From the NCBI RefSeq assembly GCF_900496995.4, contig NC_044004.1, positions 82,529,538 through 82,593,537 of the forward strand: a DNA stretch of 64,000 nucleotides, read 5' to 3'. The position numbers and the translations under genes were made by a program. Positions 10,501 to 23,724 of this stretch are shown here, in pieces; positions within the stretch are counted from its first letter, which is position 1; each line of letters begins with the position of its first letter. The notes beneath the pieces are model-generated. The model made no database searches and was not told where the DNA came from. It saw nothing but the letters and a program-made list of their open reading frames with translations. This stretch comes from Aquila chrysaetos chrysaetos (taxonomy: Eukaryota; Chordata; Aves; Accipitriformes; Accipitridae).

Positions 10501-13500
10501 TCCTAAGAAATCAATCTAAAGGCACTCTCAGAAGGTTCTGGCTTGGCTTTAAGTATGTAGAGAGAGAAGCGTGTTGAGGAAGACTTACTTCTGCAGATTT
10601 TTAGCTGTTTTTTTCCAGGCAGAACTCGCAAGAAAATTGAGAAAGGGGGAAAGCAGCAAGCATACCTCGTATGCTTTGCTGGATATTACCATCCTCTGTT
10701 TTGTAAACAATGGAGTGGAGGGGTCCTGCAGGTTTTTATGTTTTCAGCTACGTGGCCTGCAGCCATTCCTACTTGTGGTGCTTAACGCTAAGATTTCATG
10801 GCCTAAAAACCGTATTTGAGGGCTTCCAATGGAAAGGTCTTATTCAAACACTCTGGATGCATTTGTCTCTTCCATGAAAGCTAGGCAGTTGGCTCTTGGG
10901 GGGTGGCGGTGAACGTGCACCCAAGACTTGCTTGCCGTATGTACTTGTGTGAAGTCAATAAACTTCCCAATGGCACAAGGGGCAGGGGGTGTATCTCCCT
11001 CAAGTAAATATCTTTTATCTGGAGTCAGCCTTGACATGGGGAAAATATCCTTTGCTCTTCTAGTTGTTCTTCTAGAGCTGGAGCAGAATTAAAACGCTTG
11101 GGGGAAAGCATAGGGTTGTCACTCAGTCGTCTGTTGGGAGAAATGCAGATAGGAACTGGTACCAGTGCTGCGTAACTGCCAGCATTTCCTGGCTTTTCGG
11201 AAGGGGTTGGTTCACTCGCTTCTTGTCGGAGCACGTATCGGTATGCACTGCTCTGCTCTTGCACACATGACAGGCTGCTGCAAAACAGAGCTTCCTGCTG
11301 ATGCAGATAGGGAACTTAAAACTGATTTGCAAGGGACATAAAAGCAGAACAGTTGTCAGAAACTGTGCTCTCCAGGTAAAAGAAAACACTCTTCTTGCAT
11401 TTTCTTAGAGTCATGGAACTTGCAGCTCTGGGCAGGAAAAGGCCAATTGGGGCAGTGCTGAATGTAGTTTCACAAAACTGGTTAGTGCTTCCTCTATACC
11501 TTAAAATTCAACTTATCTTTATTCTGTTACATGAATTTACAACTGGCCCTGGAAGTGAGAGAGAGCTAGCACAGGATGAATTATCTACCCAGCAGAAATT
11601 TCCACTTGTGAACGCCTTTCCTCTAATCCCTTTTTGTTTTGGAAAGTTAGGACGGCAAAAGGAAAACGGGGCCAGGCAAACTTCTCACATACCAGAATAT
11701 AGTCAGAAGTGCCAGGAAGAGTTGGGTTCAGATTGTCAGATGGCCCTTGGCTTGCATTTTTTCCTCCAGCCAAATTATGTCTTACCATTGGGTGTAGTTC
11801 AATCTCTAGGCACATTTTTGTACCTGTGCAATGATCCTCTGTCTTCTCCTCCTTAGTCTGGAGCGACAGGTTGTGAAGGAGTAGAGTTCATCAGATAAAT
11901 TAGGAATATTTTGCATGGATGAGAAAAGCACATATATTAATTATTTGAGACCTGTGGATAGAATAGGACATTTGTTTTTTTTACAGTACTAAGATCTCTT
12001 TGAAATGTCGTGGATTACAAGGTTATATAGCCTTTTTGCAGACTTATATGGCAAAGTCTGAGTGAGGCTGTGACCTTAGGATATCCGTTTCATTCTTTGA
12101 TGTATTTTTTGGTGTATGGTTTGACTTGAAGACTGCACAGTGACTAGTCCTGTGATGAACTCCAAGATGTTTTTCTGCCTGCTACAGTAACCCCTAGGTG
12201 CTGCAAAACAAAGCTCCCTCTGCACGTGAAGGTGGAACCGTTCGGTTTTAAATTGATGGCCACTTATTTCATGGCAGCTGCAGGTATGGACAAAACAACC
12301 CTGGACGCATATGTGGGGAGATGAGTACAACTCAGAAGTATTTTCTACCTGGAAAATTACGTGCTTTAAAACCTCAAGCTGTCAACAACGCTACAGCATT
12401 CCTGAATCTGTACCTGCCTCTTCCACATAGCCCCTGTGCCTGTGCTCTTGCTTTAGGCTCCATTTCTGTAAAGCAGCAGCGAGTGTGCTACCCAGCGGTG
12501 AGTGATGCTTGGTAGGGCCAGGGCTTCGGACTGTATTTCTCTTCTTTAACTTCCTTTCAGATATCATTATCTTCTTTTCAGCTTTTTACAGCATTTAGTG
12601 TCATGAGTGCTTGGACCTCCGCAGCTCTTACAACAGTGCCCGGTGGCTTGCATAACTCTGAATCCACGGCAAAGGACCGTGACCAAAACTCAGCGTGACG
12701 GGGAAGGAGGGGGGACTGCGAGGAAGCCTTTGCAAACACAAACATTAGGGAACTCTTGAATTAACTTCTCACATGCTAGCATGTTAAGAAATAACAGAAA
12801 GCTGACTTGTTTGAAAAACTTCAGCAAAAATTGCCAAAGGAATTGCCTGGTTAGGTAATGCACGCACTTTAGATGAAATCCCTTCAAGTGGCTGAACAGA
12901 GGAATCCACCCAAGTTCAACCTGTCTTCTAACAGAGGAACGAGCGCAATTCATGTCAGCTCTTGGCCGTGTCCCCTGCCAGCTGACATATACCTCAGGGT
13001 TTGTTCCCTTATGGCCTGCTTCCCTCTAATAAACTAAATATTACAGTGATCGTTCTGGGCAAGACAATTAGCCTTCTGCTAATTTTGGTTTAGAGAGCAG
13101 GATAGCTGCTGCACTGGCTAGTGTGTTGACCCACTGGACAACACAGCTCTCGTGTGTCTTGTTGTGGTCAGATTTCATAGATGCTCATAGCAAATTAACC
13201 TCAAGATATCTGCATCTCACTTTTGTTAGAGGTGAATTTCCTGGTCCCCACAGAGATTGTCTTGGGCTATTGTTGCTATAGTTTCTCATTTTCCACCTTG
13301 CTGGAACACAACTAGAAGAGTATATGTTACTCATCAACATGTATTTTAAAACTAAATCTAGTGTTTGGAAGTTTAAGTATGGTGTAAATGCACACAGGAA
13401 AGATTTGGATAATCAGATACAGAAGCAGCTAAACTAACTATGTTTTGATATCCAAATAATATGCTCTTCTCAGGCTACCAGGCAAGCTCTTTTACTTCTT

Positions 13501-16500
13501 TGATTAAAGAAATAAAATACATTTAAATATACGCTACTGAGAAGGGGGTTTATGCCTATAAACTGCTTTATTTTAAAGAGATTGCTTTTCTTTCTCCTCC
13601 TCTTCTGAGCATACAAGCCTAGCTACTTTAAGCGCTAGTGCAGCATCCTGTGGCCTGCTGAAACTGGGCTGTAATATGAAAATGGCTAATTTATTATGCC
13701 AGCGATTGCAAAACAGTTTCCACTATTGGTGTGTACTTTTTTCCCTCTGGCTTTTTTCTCTTTTTTTTTTTTGGGGGGGGGGGGTGTTTCTTTGTTTCTT
13801 TTAAAATCTTGAGCTTTGACTCATCCAAATCTACCTGTAGTTGAACAGGGCAGGCCTTGTAACTTTAAAGCTGTTTGAAGTAAGTTTTATGGTGGCAGAT
13901 TTCCCTGTTAATTATTGCTGCAAAGAACAGATCGTAAGCGATAAGCTGACCATTATCTTTCTATCATAAAGGGAGAGTAGCTGAAGTGCTGCTGGGCTTT
14001 GCTTATTTTCTTGAAGTGTTGGCAGCCTACCACTTAAAGGGCAAGATAACGTCGTAGCCACAGAAATAATCTAATTTGTTCTTTTCTCCTAGCATGAGCT
14101 TTTCTTTGAAGGATGAAAGGTTATCGATGATTCAAATTGTATTTTAAAGAAAGGAGGAAATGTTCATTGAGAAGACCACTTCCAAGTTGCTGCAGTGGTG
14201 TGTGTGAATTAATAATTCTGGTGTAGTTTTGCTCAAAAAACAGGTCGATAGCTGACTTCTCTCCAATTATTGATCCTGAGGAGTTGAATGAGACAAGGTG
14301 TTGGCTCAGGGCAACCTGAACAGGGTCTTTATCGTTTCTAAGCAAGTGACTGAATGAGCTGAGGTGTTGGATTAGGCTTGTCAATAAAACAGATCTTTCC
14401 CTAGAGGCTCAACAGGATGCTCGCACACCACGACACTCTGAGCTTACTCAGTTCTTGGTGTCGTGAGCTTTCGGCCTCCCCAGTCTTATCGCTGTTCAAC
14501 TGGTACTAGGAAAACCTCCTGCTTTAAGTTGCAGCCATGCACAGCTGCTTTTCTTCTGTGCGCAAAGCCCAGGACAGTGTTTTGTCTTGATGCTTGCTAC
14601 TGATCCGGCACTGGCTGCTTTCTTCCCCAGACTCCTAGTGACTTCAGTTTCTAATCCTTTAAGCCACTTTGTCCTGTATCTCATTAAAAGACCGGCGCTC
14701 TCCAGGGGATGGGGTGGCATTGCAAATGGGTCATTTCTTTGAACTAGCTTGGAATACTTGTGTAAATAAATGTGCTATTTAAACCATCCCTCTGGGGGCT
14801 TCTGATTAGGTTTATTTACAGGTTGTCTGTTGAAAGGCTTCTTGCCCTATAATAGATCCCTTGTATGCATTTCTGTTAAGCAGAGCTTTGCTTTTGAGGA
14901 GCTACCTGCCCTGTATTGGCTTGTAAACTAGCCCCTAAGAGCTCCTCTGAAAGCAGTAAGTATAAAAGGCATCTGCAGACAAAGGCAGGTATTCCTCTCT
15001 GACTTGATGCCGATATTCAAGAGTTGTCATGTACGCAATAAGAGGTAACAGACTACTTCAGAGCAGAAACTGTTCTTTTGCAGTAAGGACTGAAATGTTA
15101 ATTAAGTACAGAAATTAAAAATAACTGTGTAATGCTACATAGTATTTCCATGCAGTAAGTAGTTCAGCTGTTCTTGTAAGTGGGGGTGTGACATAGAGGA
15201 AAAGGAAGGGTGGAAACCTGGATATTCATGCATTACCTGCGATTTAAGAAAAAACTCTATACTTCATTTAGAGGAGATGAGGGAACAGGGGAAATAATTA
15301 GTGGGTGTATGTCAGTAGGACAAATTAGCATTTCCATCAAGCAGGTGCCAGTTGGCTCTAGAATTAATCTAATTCAGCTCGTTCCCTCCCTTCCCACTCC
15401 TCCCCTTGGCTTTTGCTGGTTGTTTTTTTTTTTTTTTCCACCAGGGTTTGCTTCTATGACTTTTCTATGCTTCTCTGGGCTTTTACAGCCTTTGTTGAAG
15501 TGGTAACTTGAAGGCCCCTGGATCCCACTGCCACTGAATTTACTATCAGCTGCAGGTTCTTGGTTACCTCTTGTGTTTCACCATTCCCACCCCTAACTTG
15601 AATTTCCCTGCGCTCAGGCTTGTGCCGTATGTCAAGACAGGCAGAAGAGGCGAGAAGCCTCGTAGGATACAGTTGCTGAACATCGCTGCAGCTGGTCCTG
15701 CATCGTGTTTTGCTTGCCGTACGGAGACTCGACAGCACATGAGCAGCTCTCAGTGAGCTGAGCCGGTACCCTAACCCGTGTACCAGGCGTAGGAAATTCC
15801 TTACTGGAAAGGAAGAAAGCTGCATAGTTCAGGTAACAGTGACTGTGTTTTCAATCCCTGAAAACAGTCCCTTTGTACAACAGCCTGTAGCGGATCCCTA
15901 TGAAGTGCTGCACCTCTTGCACGATGAAGAGCTCGCTAATGAGCAAAGAGAGGATTTTCTGTGAAACTGAACATGCGAAACTTAAATAGCCTCCTCTTAC
16001 TGAGCCTAATCTAAGTACCACATGGAATAAAAACTAGAGCAAGGTTTGGAAAAATTCCATCGTATTGTTGCTGTGCTTGTCGTCAACATGTCCTTTTCAC
16101 CACACTTTGGGGTTCGCTAGCTGGAGTGGGTGAGTGCAAGTCCCAAATCCTGCATGCAGGTTCTCACAGGATTGCCACCATTCTGGTAAAGACTGCAACG
16201 CTTTCCAAATTGTCAACCAAGTTTATGAAACAGTAGTGCTCTCTTCCCAACCCTGAAGTTACTCCATGAAGAAGTCTCCTGCCTGTGCAACCTCGTTCCA
16301 AACCTGGTGGATGGCTGCGAGTTTCCCTTGACTATGGGAAAGATAAAATTGCTAGGCAGGGGCAACACCGTAGGTAGAGTCTGTTCCCTTCCACTTCTCA
16401 GCACAAACATGCTTCCTGACCAGTTATAGCTTGGAGGAACAGCTTTTCATCCTCTCAGCATCAGTATAGAGATCCCACTACTGAGGTCCTTCTACGTCTG

Positions 16501-17626
16501 CTTAAACATAAAGTTATAGTCCTTGAAGGATATCTGCCTTGTGGTAGGTACAAGGAAGGACTATGAAAATTACTTCTCAAGTTAATTTTGTTAAAATATT
16601 TTCTGCATCTAATATTTATCTTGATCACGTAGCAGAGGTGGTAGTTTTATTAAAACATTCACCTTGGGATATGTGTGAAGGCTCCCTAAAAGTTTCAAGT
16701 TAAGGAATTTAAGTACTGAACCTAAGAGTAACAAAGGTCTCACTAAAGCAAGTATGGTTTTAGATGCATGACTGATGTGGTTCAAGAAAACCCCTGTATT
16801 ACGTTGCTGTATTTATAAAGGCATTAGCAGATGAGAAGAGTACAAGCTGATGTAATTTTCTAACAGCGTTACAGAAGTAAGGTCCTGTCTCTTTCCCACT
16901 TGGAGCCCAGGTTATTTAAAAAAAGCAAACTGGGCTGAGGCCCTCTCTACACGTTGCTATAGAGCCAGAGTTACTGTTGCTACAGACTTGAAAGGAGATA
17001 GAAGTGAATGACCCTTAATGCTCTAGATTTCCACAGTTCTAATATAGACTCTTCCTGCTAAATAAGAGATTGCTAGTGAGTAGAGATAGGTAGTCCTACT
17101 GAGTTCATGTAGTGAAGCCCTCTGCACAGCAGAGTCAGTGTGCCTTCTCATGAGAAACAATTTCCCTGGATGGATGATACAAAAATAAACACATCTTTTT
17201 ACAGATTTACAAAATAAAAGATTTTTTTTTTTTTTAGTTGTACTTGTGGACTTTATCATTTGTTGCTAGCTCCATGGTGCTAAGCTTGAAATTTTAGTAG
17301 TTATTCCTTAGATTTAATATTCACTTCAAGTTTCATCTTTTGCCTTGTGATTTATTTTCGCTTACTGTTCAACTATCCTCCTGTTGGTAGGATACTTACT
17401 TGTGTCCAAGTAGTCTCTATTTATGTACTTTGATTATACTTTCATCAAAGATTGTTTGAAATCTCAGTATAGGGAAATGACAGTAACAAAACGCTTATTT
17501 TCTCTTTTTAATAAAAAAAACACATTATAAGGCATTTTTATTTGTTTCACTGATAAACTCTATTCCCAATCAGGTTACTTGGAATAAGAAACTGAAAAGA
17601 GACAGTACTTTTGTTGTCAGACTCAC

Positions 17627-17682
17627 AGTGCTTGTTGAACTCTTCGTAGAGACAGCGTATGCAGCGGTGGTTGAACATGTTC
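17627..17682 (-). other. Exon-like island on the minus strand inside the CNOT6L 5' intron, unidentified
   Basis: A 56-bp segment is bounded by a good acceptor (TTTCCTGCAG) and a good donor (GTGAGT). In the frame that spans it without a stop it reads NMFNHRCIRCLYEEFNKH. About 15 of 18 codons end in G or C although the surrounding DNA is AT-rich, which is the usual mark of a bird coding exon. The CxxC pair and neighbouring His suggest zinc binding. I do not recognise the protein and could not connect it by phase to another exon. A conserved non-coding element or chance remain possible. Confidence 0.3.
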
Positions 17683-18152
17683 CTGCAGGAAAGCACAATG
17701 AAGACAATTCAGATCCAAGCAAGAGACTATCAAAATTGCCCTTGCATATTTTCTTGCTAGTATATTTACACTAGATACTATATATACTGATATATTAAGT
17801 AGTTCACCTTAAGCTAACACATATATACATATCCTAGTATTAGCAGTTTTGATTTAAATCCCCTTAACATAGCCTTAAACAATCGCCTTATTTTCTTGAT
17901 CTTCATCCCCCTCCTCAAAAGTACTCTAAGTCAGTTTTTGTATTTGTGGGTATTGGCTATACTTCCCCTTCTCCTCTGGCAGGCTGAAGTCGGGAGACTT
18001 TTGTCATACAGTCATATAAAAACAGAGCATGCTTGTTACAGACAAGTAGCCTTTCTCTCCTCCCTTTGCAGCCATTTAGTCCTGTTTACAAACTACATAG
18101 ATAAAAATGGCTCTGGATTCCAGCTTCCAGTCCAACTTTCCAACATTAAATA

Positions 18153-18188
18153 ACACGTGCGTGTGTGTATACATGCGCACGCACACGC
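18153..18188. repeat. 36-bp perfectly alternating purine-pyrimidine tract
   Basis: Every base from 18,153 to 18,188 alternates purine and pyrimidine, built from GT, AC, GC and TA steps. Its two halves are also roughly inverted copies (GCGTGTGTGT against GCACGCACACGC). Such tracts can adopt Z-DNA under supercoiling. Confidence 0.8.
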
Positions 18189-21100
18189 TCTGGCCTCGTC
18201 AGCCAGCAGGATTTTTAATTCCTGGGAGGGATCACCATATGGAAGTGGATGGACAGTAAGCTGTTACTGCGCAGAGGAAGGAGGAATGATTCAGGGCCGT
18301 CTGCTGGATAGTTTTCAAAATGCTTTGGCAGTTTGACTCATCTATATACAGAGACTGAAAAAAAAAAAAATCACAAAGAATGTCACTCTGCTGGAGGCGA
18401 GGATTTTGAGTTGTGCCAACACATCCACGAACATCGGGCTGAAGCGAGATGAAGTTGCAGCTCTCTTCTATTTACTTCCTTGTTAGAAACAGACAATTCA
18501 TTTATGCACCGAGGTATGAAAGAACTTAAATGGAACAACACATTCTAGTTGCTGTAATTTAAGAAATGCATCTTCTAACCTCTCTGGGGAAGGGACTGGT
18601 CATTATTTTGCAGCAGCACATAGCTCTGAGGGTCTTTGACCTATCTGGCTTCAAAGCCCTCCTGCAACATAAATGCCAAATCATCTGGACAGCTTTGAGC
18701 AGGCTTTCTCTTTCCACTGAACATACATTAATCCTTTTGCTTGATGGGGGATATTTGCCTTCAGAAGAAGAGATGTGACTTTATTAAAAGTGATAGTGAT
18801 GCAGTTCATCCCTCATAGCAACCCTGAGATAGTTACTTCGGTGTGTTTGGATGTGCTATGTAATGGAAGAGCTTTTTCTATGTTCACAGCTGCTGTTGAT
18901 TTCCCCCACCCATACAAAAAAAAAATACACTATGAGTTAAGAAATTTCTTAATATCTAGCACGGTGTCCTGTTTTCTCTTGTTGTGTTGATGCAGTTTGT
19001 AGGGCTGCCTTCGGCTTTTCCCTTAGAAAAAAAATCACAATTTCTATTTCATACTGCTAACTATATGCTCCCTATCTCATATTCTCTGCACCTGTATTAC
19101 TCAAGAAGGTCTTGGATAGTTAAGTCTAGAAAAGCAGTGCTCTTTTCTGTTATTACCTGGTTGTCTGAAACTCCGAGCGTGCAGAAGCTCCTGTTGTTTG
19201 TTGCCCAAAAAATGTGTCTTGAGAGTAAAAGCCTGTGGCACAGCCTGATATCTCAAAACTTTCTTCTTGACACTCTTCACACCTTTAGTACCGTTACATT
19301 ATTCCTTTTTTTTTTTGCTTTAATTGATAGTTAGCATGCCCCATATGCAAAAGCCAGCAAACACAACAGCATATAAAAACAAGAATGCAAAAAAGGCAGC
19401 CACAAACCTACTACTTGCAACACTTCCAAAACAAGTAACTGCCCTGTAACCCTTTTTATATACAGCTGAGCTAGAGCTGCTTAAGTTCACCTGGGACCAT
19501 ACTTAGGGTTTCAACTGAGTAACCCTGCTACGCCAGTCATATCTAGGCTTCTGAGGATGGGCTTGTAGCCAAAGAGTTAGCACATAAGCATGACACTGTT
19601 AGGAACCCCCAGATTTCGAAGTTTGTTCAGAGCTTAAATATTGTCCTTACTAATGCACTGATGTTCTCATATGCAGGTTTTCTTTAATTTACATAATGTC
19701 AGGGTCATACTCTTTAAGTTTACATGGTTAGATTTGTAGTGGAGAGCAAGCTTTAGCAGCTTCAAAAGTTTTCCACGGGAACTCTTTAGAAGACAAGCTG
19801 GCAAGAACTTTTTTTTGGTCCCACTTGAAAAACAAAGAAACTGAGTCCACATATTCTGCTTACATCACACCTGTGTTGTTAGCTGAATTTTAGCAAAGGC
19901 CTTGCTTGAACCTGCAGGGTGGAACTCTGCAACAGCTCAAGCTGACCTAAATCAGTGCTATTTCAGTTCCCACACCAGTGGCTGGGTCTTCCTGCTTTGT
20001 TCCTTGCCACAGCGCTAATGTGTGTCTGATTTTGGGGTTAACTGATTCAGGGAACTTGGTGTAGCTCCCTGAAGACCGAGCAAAAATAGGCTGGGATTTT
20101 TGGATACTGGTTTAGTTCCAGGACAAGCAGAGGGGGAGATGGGAATGATAGGAGTTGGGAACCCAGGCAGAATTCATTTTTGCTTCAAAAAAATACATGT
20201 GGTGGCTTTCAAGTCTTGCTCAATGTTGCTGTTACGCACAAGAAAAAAAAAAAATATTTGATTTAGGTTTGTTTTCCCTTTTCTGTAACTGTGGAAATTA
20301 CACTGGTGCTCGTTTGACTCACTACTATTTCAAAATAATATTAAAGTGACTAATACCTGAAAAATGTGCGTGTCGTTTGACTCACAGTTCAGGGCTCATT
20401 TCATTGGAAGGCCTCTGACTGCCACAAATTGCTTTAAATTGGCAGAGCACTTCTCATAACGAGCGATATTTCAACATAATTTAATTGGGTTCCCTGCCAA
20501 GGAGGAAACTGTAATCCTGAAGCTTTTTGATGGTGTCGCCCGGTCAGTGGTCATCTCTTGGCCTGTGGGCAGGTATGGATGAGTATGGGGTGACTCAGAT
20601 GGTCTAACCACCGCAGTATTAATGACTTCATTGCCAGACCCTGGGATGTTTGTCCAACTTCTGTCCCGCTGCGAGGAGCGAAGCTGCTGGGGTCTGGCAG
20701 TGGGAATGGCAAGCCCTGCTCTGGTTTCCAGCGAGGCTGCTCAGCAGCTGGAGGAGACTGCTGCCGCTTCAAAACTTTGAACCAACGTGCGTGTGTGACA
20801 GCAAGGACCCCTGGCTGGACTGAGCCTTCCTGAGCTGTTAGCCATCTGTGTCTGGCTTGCGATGAAATGGCGAGCAGAAATACAAATAATTTCCCGCTTG
20901 CTTTTTTAGCTGGAAATGCACCTTGAGAAGCCCATAGGAAGCAACCGCGGCCAAAGCTTTTGCCAGCAGTATGCGGGGCAGGGAGGAGTTTCAGTATGTA
21001 GAAACTGAAATTTAAGCCTGCCTGGGTCTGATATCACTATAATATTATGCTGTAGAAAACAAGAATGTGAAGACCCGGTAAGCACAGCGTGTTTCAGAGA

Positions 21101-23724
21101 GCACTCGACCAAATGCTGATGCTGGGTATTGGACAGCAAAGTTTGCGATGTCTTAGGTCCAGATGTGGTAGAAGTATGGATCGTTTTAAGATACGACAGA
21201 TTAAAAAGCAAAATGAAGACCCATCCTGGGTCAGTTCAAATGTCTGATGATTAAGACTTAAAGATCCAAAACACTCCCTTCTGCCCTAAACCCTTAATCC
21301 TTTGTTGGTATTCTGCTCGATTTTTACCACCCAGCTTTTAGGTTTCCCCCTTCTAAGCTGCAGTATGCCTTGCGGATGAAATAAATACTGCCAGGTAATG
21401 AAATCTCATTTTCTATTAAAGGATCACTGCTGGTAATCCTGTGACAGCGATGTGACAGCTTTACTTACTGCAAAACTAGCTTTTTGGCACAAAGAGACTT
21501 GCTCCGTTTATGCCGCGTCTGAAACGCTAGGACTGTGGTCTTGATTTGAGTGTGTATCATGTAAAGTTTGTATTGAGTAGGATGCTAGATAATACACTCG
21601 GTGCTAGTCGAGGCAATTAGGCTTTAATACAAAGTACGGTAGCGTGGCAGCGTGCTTCCTCGCAGGCGTTGGGACTGGGACGGTGCTCTCCACAGCTGCC
21701 AGGGACTGCAAGCTCTCCCAATGCTCGGGTCTTGGCCCCCCCGTCTCAGCAGTGATTCACGGCTCTGCTGGATGTCTCTGGTCGGCTCCAGGGGTCTAGC
21801 AAAATCCAGGAAGAGCCGTGTCGAGACTCGCTGGAATGTGGATTAGTTTCATACGTGTCTAAGGGCAAGGATGCCTGGGAGAAAAGGTGACATAGGGCTC
21901 TCGTGGCTCTCAGCAGGGGCTGTGAAGAATCCGTTCTTGGGGCCGGGGTTGCTCCCTGCTTCTGCACATGCACGTATTTAACAGTAAAGCTAAATCCAGC
22001 AAAACCTAAGCACTGGAGAGTTAGCACTCCTGAAGCATAGTCTGTAACTCTGATTGTGTCGAGAAGTACCGTTCCTGATTTCGGGGTTCTGAAATGAGGA
22101 TCGAAGGATTTCAGGTCTAATCCCATGTCCTTAAATAATCTGTTTCATTCATCGCCCCAAACTGAATTGCTGCAGCTGAGCAGCATGAGCGCAGAATCCT
22201 CTTACCCTGTAGCTTTCCTCACCTTATGACTTCACCTGTAAATAGAAGTTGGCTATAATTAGACGTGGTGGGGCTCACATCTCCCCTGCGCTTGCAACAG
22301 GGAGCCTTAATTCGGTTTAAATGGAATTTCCTTGAGTATTCGTCAGGGAGGGAAGCACCAGACCTGTAACTGAGACCCTTTGCAGGGGACAGCCCTGACA
22401 ACTCCTGCTCCTGTGCAGTGCCGGAGCGCTGGTTTGGCTATCTGCATCAATTGGAAAAAAACTGCAGTACTTCGAGCTCATAAAATGGACGTGTAATCTT
22501 TGTTTAGTTGGACTAGCTAAAAAAAACTTGAAGTAGTTTCCTCAAATTCTAGATAGTTTTCTCTCCTGTCAGTTCAGCAAACCAAACGAGTTATAGTTGT
22601 TTTAAGAGCTTCACAGCTATTGCAGCCAGTTGTAGTAGAGATGTATGTGTGAGGGAAAAAATGAATCCTGTGGACCAGCTGCTTTGGATTTGTATAAAAT
22701 CAAGGTTTGTGTATTTTGTGTGTCTGGGGAGGAAAAGACGGGTGAACAGCAAATTCAGCTAACCTTATGTTTTCAAACCAAACAACCCCTCTGCCCCGCT
22801 AGTGTTTCTCGGCACAACTGTCTGGGGAGGTATGGAGGGAAACCTCCCCGTGTCATCTGGAAGGTGTATGTTTTTTGAATGGGACATCGGAGCTCTCTTC
22901 TGACAAGAATCTGGAAAATGAGATCAGTTGAATTTATGTGTGTGCAAGCTCACCCTTAAGACGTGAGTGCATCTGATATTAAAGTTTTGGACTGGGCTGA
23001 AGCCCTGTATGCACAAGAACAGCTAATGAGAATTTCACCTGAGCTCATTTTATGTCTCCTAGCCCATTAGGAGTAAAAAGGTCTTGACTGATACTGAGCA
23101 TGAAAAAGCACAAAACAGAAAAGCTAGATAGTTAATGGAAAAATTGAGCTAATTCCCCTTCAGACTGCAATTTCAAGTCTTGTATAAGTGGAGTGCAAAA
23201 GCGGGACTTTGTACGTTGAAAATAATTGCTGTAAAAGCAAAGAGAAGAGCCTTCCCTTCAATTGTTGGTTCCCTGTGAAAACTACAGGAGGGAGCAATCC
23301 GCGTGCTTTCGCCGTGAACAGCGAAACGCTGTCATCTTGTCTGCAGGTTCTGCACACAGCAAATAACTCAGCGATGATGTAGGTTATGCTTCGGTCTGGG
23401 GGATAAACTAGGAAATCCAGAAAGTCTGCATTGGGACAGTACAAGGTTGCACTGTGGATGACTGCAGAAAACCAAACTTTGTAGGAGGAAATGCCCTTTT
23501 CCATTACGGGCCCATATTCTGCAAAGGCCTGAGCACCTGCTTAACTCCATGCTGCTGGGAGCAGTTGGGCTGACGTCAGCATAATATTTGTTGTACATAA
23601 ACTCTAGGGCATTTGTTTTTGCAGAATGTCACTGGGGAAGGTAAGCTCCTGGCGGGCTAGAAATGAAGAAATGTTGCCGAGTGACAGACGGTAATGGTTC
23701 TGATGGTCTTTCAGACTAACAGGG

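Larger units (their letters stand above)
3900..23714 (+). other. Probable CNOT6L 5' intron region
   Basis: About 19.8 kb of mostly AT-rich sequence between the CpG island and the first recognised CNOT6L coding exon. It contains no recognised CNOT6L exon. It does contain homopolymer tracts, a T/A hairpin at 4530-4562, a T/G tract near 13,760-13,785 and an alternating purine-pyrimidine tract at 18,153-18,188. A few minus-strand exon-like islands are listed separately. The 5' coding exon that should end in AG, completing an Arg codon, was not found with confidence. Confidence 0.5.

Noticed and set aside
11395-11856. 153-codon plus-strand open frame inside the CNOT6L intron region
   Set aside because: Composition follows the intron, there is no homology I recognise, and it does not fit CNOT6L.
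15454-15825. 123-codon minus-strand open frame with AG/GT borders
   Set aside because: Two overlapping frames look equally plausible and neither shows a G/C third-position bias.
18268-18354. 29-codon minus-strand exon-like segment (SLYIDESNCQ...) with a strong acceptor
   Set aside because: Its end phase (0) does not match the phase needed by the better island at 17,682. The donor is weak and the acceptor is just a T tract.
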